Shown: positions 36,101-40,210, counted from the first letter of the stretch. The stretch: 64,000 nucleotides of DNA from Siphonodentalium dalli (GCA_032622095.1 CP136068.1:114866509-114930508); one strand, 5' to 3'. Translations and numbers: made by a program. The notes: a model not told the origin generated them from the letters alone.

Positions 36101-38850
36101 TAAGTCCAATAAGGACTATAACTCATGTAAAAGATGTCGGGCCGACCCCATATTTACCTGTGTTTTCTTGAGATTAAACCACATACAAAGTTTTGAGTCA
36201 AAAACTCACCCCAGCAAAATATTTGAACACAACACTGCATACCATCCGAACACATCTGAGTAGATCGAGGTTCAAAAGGTTTTCACTGAAAAAAATACAC
36301 ACATATAGTAATGCGCTAAGTAATCGACTCTTTAACCACGGCAGAATAATGGGTAACTTTTCAGGATTTAGTCAGAAATATGGCTTGTTGCCATTCATCG
36401 GAAAGCTCTCCATGAGAGCTTTCCGATGAATGGCAACAAGCCATATTTCCGACTAAATTCTGAAAAGTTACCCATAATTCTGCTGTGGTTAAAGAGTCGA
36501 TTAATTAGGGCATTACTGTATTTCACTTAGTATTACATATTTTTACTAGTAGTGAACTAACCTAAACTGGAAAAACATAGCAAATCGGGATTTGGATATT
36601 AACCCTTCCATGATTGGAGCTCCCGGAAATTTAGCGAAAACCCTGTGCCAATGCATTCTCTTGTATATGCGAGTCTCCCATAGGGGGCCACACATATATA
36701 AGAGAATATATTGGCTTAACAATATTTATCTTGACCTTGTAAGCCAGTGCTTTCTCTTATATATGTGAGGCTCCCTATGGGAGAATGCACTGGCACACGA
36801 TCTTTAATGCTGCACCAGCACAGCTCCCATAATGAAAGGGTTAACTTAAGGATCTCATTAAAAGTATGTATCAGATGTGTATTTAGGGTTCTGTTACAAC
36901 TTACACAATTTCTATTAATTTAGTTTTTTTGCTTCACACTGTTGAACAATTGTGGAACATCAGAGTGACATGAATACTGGATACTACAAAACTATATGAA
37001 ATAAATGGATAAATAATTTGAACAAGATATCTTTACAGTGCAGTTCTATCTGTTTCTATGACTGTTTATTAACTTCATCTTTGTGGTCCGCAGAAACTCG
37101 ATAAAACTCACATTAGGACAGCTGATTTTGAATTGAATTGAATAAGACAAAGATTCCAAATCACATTGAATTGAATTGATTCACAGGGCGCTAACTCAAG
37201 GCCAATTCATTGAGCATAAAATATGAGAATTTCCAAAGACAAGGGTGAATTGTTGTGTGCTGCAGATAAAGAAGAAAATAATCTGATCAATTAAGAGCCA
37301 TAAATTAATACGAGCATCAAAATATGGTGCCGGACATTTGCGAGCTAGCATCACCAAATTCACCCTCTGGTGACCTCATTCTGCTTAGGCCTCATCTTCT
37401 CTGGAAAGTATCTTTATTATCAAATTAACCAGTTTTTTAGTTTCTTTAGAAACTTCTTTAGACAGTTTATTTTTTATAAGTTTAGCTTCTCTATATCGCC
37501 AAATTGGTGGATGATGCAATGCATAATTGAGGTGCCCAATGGGTGCAGATCACCATCTACACCATCTGTGACTTAAATCTGTGTGTAGGCCTCCCATAGC
37601 ATGCGGCCATGCAGAATGATGTCCCCAGAGGATGAATTTGGTGATGCTAGCCTGATGTGATAAATTCACCCTGTGTGGACCTCATTCTGCAAATGTCCAG
37701 CACCATATGTTGAGGTCTGAATACCTAAATATCTTGAAAGATCCTTCCAGTTCATTAACAGCTGCAGCCCATGAGTAAGGAACCAACGTTGACTCGGGCA
37801 GAAGGACAAAGGCCATGGAATACAACTGAATCCAGTGTTTCTGGTGACGATGAAATTCATCCTTCTTTCCCAGCAACAAATTAACACAATGTTCTGTGGA
37901 ATAAAAGTACATTCAAGAAATTAGGAAGGTTTAGATCCATAATTTCTTACCTCAAATTTCAGGCACTGTCAGCTACTAACAGTCAGATGATCAAGCCTGA
38001 TTATAGCATGTCTGTCATTTGTAGAATGAGGTCCCCAGAGGTGAATTGAGTGACGCTATCCTACATGGCAGGCTAGCATCACTAAATTCACCCTCTGGGG
38101 ACCTGGAAAGTTTCTTTATTATAAAATTTCTATAGAAACTTCTGCACATAGATTCTATTTCTTTTTTAGTTTAGTTTCTCTATATCCCTAAATTGGCAGA
38201 CGACATTGCATAATCGAGGTTCCCAAAGGGTGTACATCACAATATTCACCATTTGGGAACTTCAATCTGAGTCTATGTCTCCAATAGCTGATGAGGCCAT
38301 GCAGAATGAGGTTCTCAGAGGGTGAATTTAGTGATGCTAGCCCGCTATGCGGGATAGCGTCAGTAAATTTACACTCTGGGGACCTCATTCTGCAAATGAC
38401 AGGCACAATAAACTCAGGATTGCAGATGATGCATGTGATCGCCAAGAAATCCTTATGATCGTGAAGATCCATATCAAATTTTATTCCGGTCCAATAACCT
38501 ACAGCTGAGAAACTCAGATGGATGCACAAACGAGTACATCATTTTCAGATAAGCAAAGAAGGATAACTCCTGATGGTGAGCCACAATACTAAAATTTTTG
38601 GGCCGAGAGCTTTCTGATGAATGGCAACAAGTCATATTTCCGATTAAATCCTGAAAAATTACCCATAATTCTGCTGTGGTTTAGGAGTCGATTATTTAGA
38701 GCATTACTGTATGTACTCACCAATTGTTTTACGGCCAAAAATTCGGGTGAGATCAATCTCATCCCAGGGGGCATTAATCTCATCATCCCAGCTGTCCTCG
38801 TCATCGTCTGAAGATGAAGTTCCAACCAGTTCAGGTATGTCATCACTCAT
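138..38850 (-). CDS. TPR protein gene, TTC3-like, 11 exons, 3' part outside window
   Basis: Exons (minus, 5' to 3'): 38721-38850, 37725-37893, 36210-36255, 33077-33210, 29485-29564, 24957-25021, 22413-22516, 13537-13590, 12808-12862, 2044-2194, 138-183; total 1034 nt, about 344 residues plus two bases. Every junction keeps phase, which is strong evidence that the set is real. Residues about 3-36 are acidic (Asp/Glu/Ser). Residues about 44-208 are a helical-looking domain I cannot name. Residues about 214-312 hold three tetratricopeptide repeats with LYGNRA, KPDWPKG and YRYAHA motifs. The order (unnamed N-terminal region, EEG...GN TPR start, LLYGNRA-like, WPKGHYRY-like, then a charged helix) is what I know of TTC3, an E3 ubiquitin ligase whose RING domain is C-terminal and would lie left of the window. 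TPRs bind partner proteins. Family assignment is inference; another TPR scaffold is possible. Confidence 0.8.
184..883. other. Intron sequence, nothing recognised
   Basis: AT-rich intron 10 sequence. An 82-codon plus-strand ORF at 400-648 has low-complexity composition and no recognisable family; I treat it as chance. Confidence 0.5.
884..1100. mobile_element. Palindromic MITE, TACAGTAATG family, copy 1
   Basis: About 217 bp, an almost perfect inverted repeat with ends TACAGTAATGGCC and GGGCATTACTGTA. The centre is AGAGCTTTCC/GGAAAGCTCTC. Arms read ...GGTTAAGGAGT, TTCTGCTGTGG and GGCTTGTTGCCATTCAT. Other copies: 12583-12798, 36304-36520, half copy 38601-38711. A TA target duplication is likely because the ends begin and end with TA. 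No coding capacity. Confidence 0.88.
1490..2010 (+). repeat. Interspersed repeat with ACGG-rich tail
   Basis: Two diverged units of about 170 bp (TGACTGAGCCACATACCAAG is present in both), followed by GACGGACAGACGGACGG. The same family recurs at 34985-36197. This layout, internal repeats plus an ACGG-rich 3' end, is common in invertebrate non-autonomous elements; superfamily unknown. Confidence 0.7.
2044..2194 (-). CDS. Exon 10, third TPR and following helix
   Basis: Acceptor aatattacag. It encodes 50 codons plus G: GQYRYAHAYYMLGDLEKATK is the third TPR, then a charged helix (KKLKDLYDQEAKFKA). The donor is taken as GCTG|gtgtgt, which is weak but gives the phase that exon 11 needs. Read through instead, the frame stops at 2033-2035 after Gly-Val-Phe, a possible short isoform. 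The upstream flank is the 3-kb minisatellite derived from this exon's own 5' edge. Confidence 0.82.
2173..5234. repeat. Minisatellite, 50/58-bp units, derived from exon 10 splice acceptor
   Basis: Roughly 55-60 head-to-tail copies. The basic unit is 50 bp (minus strand: attacaag|GACAGTACTGCTAC...). A 58-bp variant carries an extra gactagca and alternates with the 50-bp form over about 2500-4000, giving a 108-bp higher-order period. From about 4100 on, 50-bp variants with gtgttgca or cactgtta dominate. The first 'unit' is the genuine exon 10 boundary at 2173-2222. The ORFs across it are by-products. Confidence 0.93.
5232..6425 (+). repeat. Interspersed repeat, 'ATCCAAGATGG' family, long copy
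   Basis: Five to six diverged units of about 190 bp, each with AAATCCAAGATGGC, GGCCATGTTTT, CCGAATGACCCCAAAATGA and TTCCCATCTACATGTCAA. It ends in ACGGACGATGG, then AGCTCAAACTT...AAGTTGAGCTAAAA, a short terminal hairpin. Related copies at 8403-8960, about 14330-14430 and 31395-32345. No ORF of substance. Confidence 0.8.
6492..6754. mobile_element. TTAA-target MITE, family 2 (TTAACCCTTC...), copy 1
   Basis: Bounded by TTAA on both sides with CCCTT(C)..TGAC / ..CATGAAAGGG ends, i.e. piggyBac-like termini. Inside are two imperfect palindromes built from CAATGCATTCTCTTATAT and its complement. Full copy also at 36599-36844; a truncated one at 39111-39310; split copy at 20295-22382. Confidence 0.82.
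6938..7690. repeat. Intronic segmental duplication, copy 1
   Basis: Shares long near-identity with 9228-9556 followed by 12089-12455. Landmarks in both are GAACAAATCAGTATGAA, GTGTCATGGCTATAAATA, CAATACTG, and CAGAGATAAAAAGATCCC...AGTATTGTATGACTACAGG. Copy 2 is interrupted by a 2.5-kb insert. It has no recognisable exon. Confidence 0.8.
7717..8072. mobile_element. hAT-type MITE, 'GCAGAATGAGGTCCCC' family, long form
   Basis: Inverted segments GCTAGCATCACCAAATTCA and TGAATTTAGTGATGCTA flank an inner segment (GGCCTCAACTGCTATGGGAG...). The family's target duplication is seen clearly in the copy at 28934-29084. Other long forms: 10889-11305, 12903-13483, 29166-29470, 37312-37714 and 37985-38415. 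Confidence 0.72.
8403..8960 (+). repeat. 'ATCCAAGATGG' interspersed repeat, second copy
   Basis: Same unit landmarks as 5232-6425; three units, truncated at both ends. Confidence 0.75.
9031..9217 (-). mobile_element. Short Helitron-like element
   Basis: On the minus strand it starts TCTATATATATTT after an A and ends CTGA before a T, with the hairpin GGGCCACCGGCCC eight bases before CTGA. These are the Helitron rules (5' TC, 3' hairpin then CTRR, insertion between A and T). 187 bp, non-coding. Confidence 0.62.
9228..9556. repeat. Intronic segmental duplication, copy 2, first part
   Basis: Matches 6938-7309. Its continuation is found at 12089-12455, so 9557-12088 was inserted later or the copy was rearranged. 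Confidence 0.75.
9557..10365. other. Unassigned intron DNA inside the duplication
   Basis: Part of the 2.5-kb segment that splits duplication copy 2. No repeat unit, ORF or terminal repeat recognised here. Confidence 0.4.
10366..10477. mobile_element. hAT-type MITE, short form
   Basis: GTGTGTCTGACCTTTGCAG...GAGGTCCCC on the left and CCTCTGGGGACCTCATTTC on the right. Same family as 28934-29084. Confidence 0.7.
10478..10840 (+). repeat. ACGG-tailed interspersed repeat
   Basis: ATTTGAACAAATC, GGGAAAGAGTTATGGCCCTA and TGAGTCACCTAGGGAACAT followed by GACGGATGGATGGACAT. A sister copy is at 11738-12088. Confidence 0.7.
10889..11305. mobile_element. hAT-type MITE, long form
   Basis: TGTGTCTGACATTGCAGAATGAGG left and CCTCATTCTGCAAATGTCCG right, with the inner GCCTCAACAGCCATGGGA segment. 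Same family as 7717-8072. Confidence 0.72.
11306..11737. other. Intron DNA, nothing recognised
   Basis: Contains a G-rich patch near 11475-11530 and homopolymer A/T runs near 11630-11705; no feature supported. Confidence 0.4.
11738..12088 (+). repeat. ACGG-tailed interspersed repeat, second copy
   Basis: ATTTGAACAAATCT, GGGAAAGAGTTATGGTCCTA, TGAGTCACCTAGGGAACAT, then GACGGACGGACGGATGG and an end AGGTGAGCTAAAAA. The GAGCTAAAAA end is shared with 5232-6425 and 31395-32345. Confidence 0.75.
12089..12455. repeat. Intronic segmental duplication, copy 2, second part
   Basis: Matches about 7310-7690, including CCCCTAGAATACCCAGAGAG and TGATCAGAACAGGTA. Confidence 0.8.
12583..12798. mobile_element. 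Palindromic MITE, TACAGTAATG family, copy 2
   Basis: Same palindrome as 884-1100, ends TACAGCAATGCCC and GGGCATTATGTA. It abuts the exon 9 donor: only nine intron bases separate them. Confidence 0.87.
12808..12862 (-). CDS. Exon 9, second TPR, helix B
   Basis: Acceptor cttgtttcag, donor CAAG|gtaagt. It completes Trp with exon 8, then DALDDSIRATTIKPDWPK, the TPR helix B and the Pro-Asp-Trp-Pro-Lys turn. A palindromic MITE (12583-12798) starts nine bases after the donor. Confidence 0.88.
12903..13483. mobile_element. hAT-type MITE family, rearranged long copy
   Basis: GGACATTTGCAGAATGAGG left edge. Two repeats of CATCTGGGGACCTCATTCTG / GACCTCATTCTGCTTAGG, each followed by TTTCTCTATATCCCC-like and CCCAATGGGTGCA-like segments, suggest a tandem partial duplication within the element. 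Confidence 0.6.
13537..13590 (-). CDS. Exon 8, second TPR, helix A
   Basis: Acceptor cccttcag, donor ACTG|gtaagt. It completes Asp with exon 7, then 17 codons: HILYGNRAQAYAKMGKY, a textbook TPR helix A with the LYGNRA motif typical of TTC3 and co-chaperone TPRs. Confidence 0.88.
13962..17165. mobile_element. 3.2-kb insertion with G/C-homopolymer terminal and nested inverted repeats
   Basis: Outer arms: TATCTCCCCCCCC...GGGTATCTTCC and AAATGCCGAGAAAAC at 13965-14113, mirrored at 17010-17155. A second inverted pair, 15240-15420 against 16800-16990, shares TTAAGTTAAACTTCAAAATA and TTTCTCGCCATTTCAT. Segments at 14100-14230 and 14450-14740 carry further C/G runs. No transposase. Edges are approximate and no clean target duplication was seen. 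Confidence 0.65.
15400..16850. repeat. Tandem array, about 170-180-bp units with poly(G)/poly(C) hairpins
   Basis: About eight units. Each carries AAATTCTTACTCTATCAAA, TTAATTTCTCGCCATTTCAT, GCAATAAAATCATACG, GTAGGTGCTGGG, then a run of 7 to 20 G, the near-palindrome GATACTCAGGCCTGGGTATC, and a run of C. The G run can pair with the C run, and both can also form G4 or i-motif structures. Run lengths may be mis-sequenced. Confidence 0.9.
17278..17732. other. Intron DNA, nothing recognised
   Basis: GGTGTGGAATA..ATTGACTGTCTT near 17310 is mirrored by CCACCCCAAGGCAGTCAATAG near 17450, hinting at another small inverted element (about 17306-17470). No coding evidence. Confidence 0.35.
17733..18304. 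mobile_element. TIR element, about 570 bp
   Basis: Ends TACCTTACTCATATTTAAATT and AATTAAATACGAGTAAGGTA, an inverted repeat of about 30 bp; the terminal TA suggests a TA target duplication. A second inverted motif inside is ACTATTTTTCxCTxAGTTTT. Non-coding. Confidence 0.7.
18305..18827. other. Intron DNA, nothing recognised
   Basis: AT-rich; no repeats or exons recognised. Confidence 0.4.
18828..18983. mobile_element. Short hairpin MITE
   Basis: About 156 bp. Arms AGAGTAATCAATTAGTTCCG and CGGAACTAATTGTTTACTCT, then AATTATGTTAAATAATTCA mirrored inside, around the centre GCGCGTTGTTAGCGCGC. Confidence 0.75.
19143..19503. mobile_element. Palindrome-core MITE without TTAA ends
   Basis: Terminal inverted repeat TTTTTACCCTGTGCCAATG / CATTGGCACAGGGTAAAAA. 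Contains two copies of the GCCAATGCATTCTCTTATAT palindrome seen inside the TTAA families. Here the core stands alone, which suggests that it may be an element in its own right. Confidence 0.75.
19504..19783. other. Intron DNA, ending in an 8-bp target duplication
   Basis: CTATGGGA at 19776-19783 is repeated at 20295-20302 and frames the hAT-like element. Otherwise unassigned. Confidence 0.5.
19784..20294. mobile_element. hAT-like element with multiplied terminus
   Basis: Starts CAGGGACCAGCCTAGAG and ends CTCTAGGTTGGTCGTTG (imperfect TIR), framed by the 8-bp duplication CTATGGGA, diagnostic of hAT-type insertion. The first 31 bp, TIR included, is repeated six times in tandem (19784 to about 19970). 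Related to 29849-31361. Confidence 0.82.
20341..22345. mobile_element. TTAA-target element, family 3 (TTAACTCTTTCAGTGCC)
   Basis: TIR CTCTTTCAGTGCCAGG / CCTGGCACTGAAAGGG with TTAA duplicated on both sides. It contains one copy of the shared CAATGCATTCTCTTAT palindrome near 20390 and is itself interrupted at 20488-22064. Confidence 0.8.
20488..22064. mobile_element. piggyBac-like element, TTAACACGTTGAGTGCCA ends
   Basis: TTAA + CACGTTGAGTGCCA on the left, TGGCACTCAACGTG + TTAA on the right (the left subterminal ACTACGAGTTATCTCGTAGT palindrome recurs near 21830 and 21892). On the minus strand a 27-codon ORF at about 21560-21645, ATGCATGCTACAGAC..., encodes an acidic DSESEVESGE peptide like piggyBac transposase N-termini, and cysteine-containing pieces lie near 20850-21030. 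No intact transposase, so this is a decayed or deleted copy. Confidence 0.72.
22413..22516 (-). CDS. Exon 7, first TPR
   Basis: Acceptor ctattag, donor GAAGA|gtgagt. It encodes 34 codons plus GA. GNVEFRAENYEEAVVYYRQA fits the TPR consensus (small residue at 8, Tyr at 11, Ala at 20 and 27). A TTAA MITE terminus lies 29 bases after the donor. Confidence 0.87.
22740..23560 (-). mobile_element. Non-LTR retrotransposon 3' fragment (RT C-terminus)
   Basis: The minus-strand ORF at 22994-23491 (165 codons) ends in a region typical of the C-terminal end of LINE reverse transcriptases: SRIDSLNSLL, NCVRLM, HITQFL, then PDYITDMF and ALWNKLPMNIR...SFKKLLKTYLF. It is 5'-truncated (a stop just upstream of 23529). 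The 3' end is an ATT-repeat tail at 22755-22775. CR1/L2-like or Jockey-like; no endonuclease or RT core. Confidence 0.8.
23966..24355 (+). mobile_element. TTAA-target MITE, family 1, intact copy
   Basis: 390 bp, TTAACCCTTTACCCAACAG...GTTGGGTAAAGGGTTAA. Two large palindromes (GCCAATGCATTCTCTTATAT + GCGAG + GTCGACCATAGGTCG) are separated by an A/T-rich spacer. Non-coding; piggyBac-like by its TTAA target and CCCT ends. Confidence 0.88.
24599..24943 (-). mobile_element. TTAA-target MITE, family 1, inverted copy
   Basis: Same element on the opposite strand, 243 bp from the previous copy; one half-palindrome is shortened near 24920. Its TTAA edge lies 13 bases from the exon 6 donor. Confidence 0.88.
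24957..25021 (-). CDS. Exon 6 of TTC3-like gene
   Basis: Acceptor tctgttgtag, donor CAG|gtaagc. AT + 21 codons (YERVVGYGEGEDAEYLRTVYQ), ending in phase 0. It leads directly into the first TPR. A TTAA-type MITE (24599-24943) starts 13 bases after the donor, and a hAT element (25060-25816) lies 38 bases upstream of the acceptor, so both flanks are transposon. Confidence 0.82.
25060..25816. mobile_element. hAT element, non-autonomous
   Basis: TIR CAGTGTTCGCGCTG / CAGCGCGAACACTG, framed by the 8-bp duplication CTGTTGTT (25052-25059 and 25817-25824). Subterminal TTTGGCCAAA / GGCCACTT motifs occur at both ends. 757 bp without transposase. Confidence 0.9.
26030..26751 (+). mobile_element. Non-LTR retrotransposon 3' fragment
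   Basis: Two overlapping frames cover one LINE RT C-terminus: KLQVIQNSATRLV, HITPILDKLHWLPIEERV, then after a frameshift near 26330 GDRAFFVAGPRLWNLLPDH and FKAALKCHLFKRAFG. It ends with a (TTA)n tail at 26735-26750. A CR1/L2-like clade is my best guess; decayed. Confidence 0.85.
26845..27228. mobile_element. GC-rich TIR element
   Basis: TIR CCGCTGGACAAAACAAGTGT / ACACTTGTTTTGTCAAGCAG with TATA at both edges. The inside is 55-60% GC and packed with direct and inverted copies of CACCGCGGCCGAACGGCA, contrasting with AT-rich flanks. Confidence 0.78.
27229..28925. other. Intron 5 DNA, nothing recognised
   Basis: Several 70- to 112-codon ORFs occur on the minus strand (for example 28171-28509) but have no family signature, splice context or codon bias that I can see. 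No repeats recognised. Confidence 0.4.
28934..29084. mobile_element. hAT MITE with 8-bp target duplication, reference copy
   Basis: 151 bp. Ends CAAGCCTTGAAATAG / CTATTTCAAGGCTTG; arms continue TTTGCAGAATGAGGTCCCC and GAGGGTGAATTTAGTGATGC. Flanked by TTAGCCAT at 28926-28933 and 29085-29092. This copy defines the family and its 8-bp (hAT-type) duplication. Confidence 0.92.
29166..29470. mobile_element. hAT MITE family, truncated long form
   Basis: GTGTGTTTGTCATTTACAG left edge, inner GCCTCAACTGCTATGGGAG, then GAGGTTCCCAGAGGGTGAATTTA, where it stops about 12 bases from the exon 5 donor; the right terminus is missing. Confidence 0.75.
29485..29564 (-). CDS. Exon 5 of TTC3-like gene
   Basis: Acceptor ctaatttcag, donor CATT|gtgagt. 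One base completes Trp with exon 4, then 26 codons including DIVCKPSLFKNKEKEVKF, plus T. It joins exon 6 to give Tyr-Tyr. A truncated hAT-family MITE begins about 12 bases after the donor. Confidence 0.8.
29849..31361. mobile_element. CAGGGACCAGCC element, 1.5 kb
   Basis: TIR CAGGGACCAGCC / GGCTGGTCCCTG, subterminal CACTTCGCC motifs at both ends. Same terminal family as 19784-20294. The presumed 8-bp duplication is degenerate (GCTAGTGC against TCGAATGC, five of eight). No transposase. Confidence 0.7.
30285..30935. mobile_element. TIR element nested in the 29849-31361 element
   Basis: Left AGTGCCACCGCAGACGCTAC, then GATTAAAATCGTAAGTGGGG; right mirrored (CCTCACTTACGATTTTAATC, then GTGCGGTGGCACT). 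TIR of about 45 bp with few mismatches. No clear target duplication. Confidence 0.72.
31395..32345 (+). repeat. 'ATCCAAGATGG' interspersed repeat, third copy
   Basis: Units with AAATCCAAGATGGCTG, GGATTTAGTCATGCAAAGAG and GGCTCCCATCTAG. Ends GACGGACGGATGC then AGCTCAAACTTGAC / GTCAAGTTGAGCTAAAAA, a strong terminal hairpin. Confidence 0.78.
32346..33076. other. Intron 4 DNA with a C-run and a diverged repeat
   Basis: A run of about 19 C at 32500-32518. From 32580 to 32880 the layout (GGTCAAAATCAGATTATAAC, then ACGGATGGACAGATAG) resembles the ACGG-tailed repeats. Otherwise unassigned. Confidence 0.5.
33077..33210 (-). CDS. Exon 4 of TTC3-like gene
   Basis: Acceptor gaattccag, donor TATG|gtaagt. 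It encodes 44 codons plus TG, including CDGLCAISEIHTANESI and TIQDFIINTDNKAIKDL. A second frame is also open over this exon, but only this one fits the phases of both neighbours. A Helitron-like element starts about 30 bases upstream of the acceptor, inside the intron. Confidence 0.8.
33239..33619 (+). mobile_element. Helitron-like element
   Basis: Starts TCTCGTATATATTTTGAAG after A and ends in hairpin GCCCGGACAACGTTGGGC-type, seven bases, then CTAG before T. Contains GTCTGTCTGTCTGT and one to two copies of the 122-bp unit (CTCGGAAACGGGTGGAGCTA). Non-coding; ORFs across it are repeat artefacts. Confidence 0.78.
33620..34313 (+). mobile_element. Second Helitron-like element, head-to-tail with the first
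   Basis: Starts TCTACTATATATTTTGAG exactly after the CTAG of the previous element; ends GGGCTAATCTGCTAG before T. It carries two copies of GGGTAAAACTGGCGGATTTC. The terminal hairpin is less clear than in its neighbour. Confidence 0.65.
34314..34984. other. Intron 3 DNA, nothing recognised
   Basis: GGTGGGAAATGTTCAGATAA (34698) is mirrored by TTATCTGAACATTTCC (34745), a small inverted repeat with its centre near 34728; no further structure. Confidence 0.4.
34985..36197 (+). repeat. Interspersed repeat, 'ACTCAGGC...GACCCCATATT' family
   Basis: Five to six diverged units, each with TAAGTCxAAAAGGGGCAxAA or similar, GAACTTGACC and AATCCACAT. Related to 1490-2010. Its last unit ends about 12 bases from the exon 3 donor. 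Confidence 0.7.
36210..36255 (-). CDS. Exon 3, 46-nt microexon-like exon
   Basis: Acceptor ctactcag, donor GGG|gtgagt. One base completes Arg with exon 2, then 15 codons (CVRMVCSVVFKYFAG) ending in phase 0. It was found because exon 2 (phase 2 end) and exon 4 (phase 0 start) cannot be joined directly; this exon is exactly what reconciles them. The acceptor is 47 bases from a palindromic MITE. Confidence 0.75.
36304..36520. mobile_element. Palindromic MITE, TACAGTAATG family, copy 3
   Basis: Full palindrome, ends TATAGTAATGCG and GGGCATTACTGTA; same arms as 884-1100. It sits 47 bases upstream of the exon 3 acceptor, where a branch point would be expected. Confidence 0.87.
36599..36844. mobile_element. 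TTAA-target MITE, family 2, copy 2
   Basis: TTAACCCTTCCATGATTGGAGC ends / CATAATGAAAGGGTTAA; two internal CATTCTCTT palindromes and the internal GATCTTTAATGCTGC used as a target in the copy at 20295-22382. Confidence 0.85.
36845..37311. other. Intron 2 DNA, nothing recognised
   Basis: Contains AATTGAATTGAATAAG and similar short direct repeats; no element or exon supported. Confidence 0.4.
37312..37714. mobile_element. hAT MITE family, long form, beside exon 2
   Basis: Left CATCAAAATATGGTGCCGGAC, right GTCCAGCACCATATGTTGAGG, with CACCCTCTGGTGACCTCATTCTGC and GATGAATTTGGTGATGCTAGCC inside. The right edge is about ten bases from the exon 2 donor. Confidence 0.75.
37725..37893 (-). CDS. Exon 2 of TTC3-like gene
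   Basis: Acceptor ttccacag, then 2+165+2 bases; joins exon 1 to form Glu. The 55 full codons include HRHQKHWIQLYSMAF and YSWAAAVNELEGSFKIF, which read as amphipathic helices. Donor is the weak AG|gtattc. An alternative donor (TATG|gtgctg) 21 bases on would keep the frame and add seven residues. A hAT-type MITE edge follows within about ten bases. Confidence 0.78.
37985..38415. mobile_element. hAT MITE family, two partial copies
   Basis: Palindromic segments at 38008-38105 and 38300-38405 are joined by the inner TTTAGTTTCTCTATATCCC segment; ends CAAGCCTGATTATAGCATG and CACAATAAACTCAGG. Confidence 0.7.
38601..38711. mobile_element. Palindromic MITE, TACAGTAATG family, half copy
   Basis: Only the right arm (GAGAGCTTTCTGATGAATGG to GCATTACTGTA) remains. 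Its end lies nine bases inside the intron after exon 1. Confidence 0.85.
38721..38850 (-). CDS. Exon 1, start codon and acidic N-terminus
   Basis: Begins ATGAGTGATGAC (start codon 38848-38850). An in-frame TGA lies 18 bases upstream, which fixes this ATG as the first usable start. It encodes 43 residues plus one base: an Asp/Glu/Ser-rich stretch followed by WDEIDLTRIFGRKTI. Donor gtgagt at 38715-38720, phase 1. A half copy of a palindromic MITE ends at 38711, nine bases into the intron. Whether a non-coding 5' exon precedes it cannot be told. Confidence 0.85.
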
Positions 38851-39110
38851 CTTGAAGCAGTTTCTTCATAGAATATCAATAGAAAAGATTAGAGTTTATT
38901 CAAGAGGCTTTAAATAATAGTGATGTTTCCGGTAACATACCAACAAACCGGTAGAGAAAAAGGTAGGGGCGGGGGAGGGTCTAATTATTTTTTCTTGTAT
39001 TATTTTAATTTTTTTATATAAACAGTCATAGACCATATTAAAACCCTATAATATAACAGAATAAAATGAGCACTGTAGATAGATGAAACAATAATTAAGC
39101 TGTGGTAGTG
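38851..39110. other. 5' flank of the TTC3-like gene
   Basis: The region just upstream of the start codon. No TATA box or initiator that I trust, and no CpG enrichment; the true promoter may lie behind an undetected 5' exon. Confidence 0.4.
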
Positions 39111-39310
39111 TTATTTACCCTTCCATGACTGGATGTTCCTGAATTTTTTACGAAAAGCCTGTGCCAATGGCCCAATGCATTCTCTTATATATGAGTCTCC
39201 CATAACAAGCCTCGCATATATAAGAGAATACATTGGCCTAACAATATTGACCTTAACTTTGTAAGCCAGTGCATTCTCTTATATATATATACATATATAA
39301 GAGAATGCGA
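39111..39310. mobile_element. TTAA MITE family 2, truncated
   Basis: CCCTTCCATGACTGGA left edge, three blocks of the CATTCTCTTATATAT palindrome, stopping at GAGAATGCGA where the next element begins. Confidence 0.75.
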
Positions 39311-40210
39311 CTTTAACCATCGATAAAATAAATATTTATATAATTATATAGAAATATAATTATTCGACAATTTAGCTGACGAGTGCCGGTCACTTTCAAT
39401 GTAAGGAAACGCGTTTAAAATGGAACAACTGCAAAACGGTAAAAACGCATTCAAACGGATCAAATGGCCACTGAATTTCAAACGGATTTGAGTGGATAAT
39501 TATATAATAATATAAAGTGGGGGTTAGAGTCCCACACATGCATCATAAATGTAAAGTGAGGGAAACAAAAATGCGTTTAAAGGGAACAACCGCACTCTTC
39601 AAACATTGGGCATTATTCGGATATCGGAAACCGATATTTAAGTTTTCAAATCTTGCATTCGTTGCTATATAATCATAATTAACTACAAACGTGACACGCC
39701 AGCTAGATTCGCGAATTGCGTATGTACTATTACTAGTATTAAATTCAGCACTCTACTTTGCTTCAAACATAAGCATGTATTTTTTCTCAAGCCGAACAAC
39801 GGACGTGTACTAGAACATATACGTCAAAATTATACAGTTTTCAACAAGTCGGGATTAAAACATAAAATATATCGTGTTGAGTACCGATGGTGATAACAAA
39901 AACATACAATCAACTCCTGGTCGATTATGAAGTTACCACTTTGCCGTGATCGCTAAAACACAAAACGATAACATACACTGGTAGATGCATGGGTAGTACA
40001 CCTCTCTTTCCCATTAAATATTCAAATACCGGAAGGTTAATGTTTACGTGCGGTGTAACCGCAGTTAAGGGTTATTAACTGCGGTAACCTAACCGCATGT
40101 AACTGCGATGCCACCGCAGTTACGGCAAATAACTGCAGTTACGGTTTAACCACAGTTGTAAATGGATTATAACTGCAGTTAATGGGTCATTTACTTAGGG
40201 CATAACAGTA
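39311..40210 (-). mobile_element. TA-target TIR element, truncated inverted copy
   Basis: Reverse complement of 43441-44367, ending GGGCATAACAGTA at 40210. Dozens of substitutions show that the two copies are not recent. The sequence beyond the point matching 44367 is lost, cut at the family 2 MITE. Confidence 0.87.
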
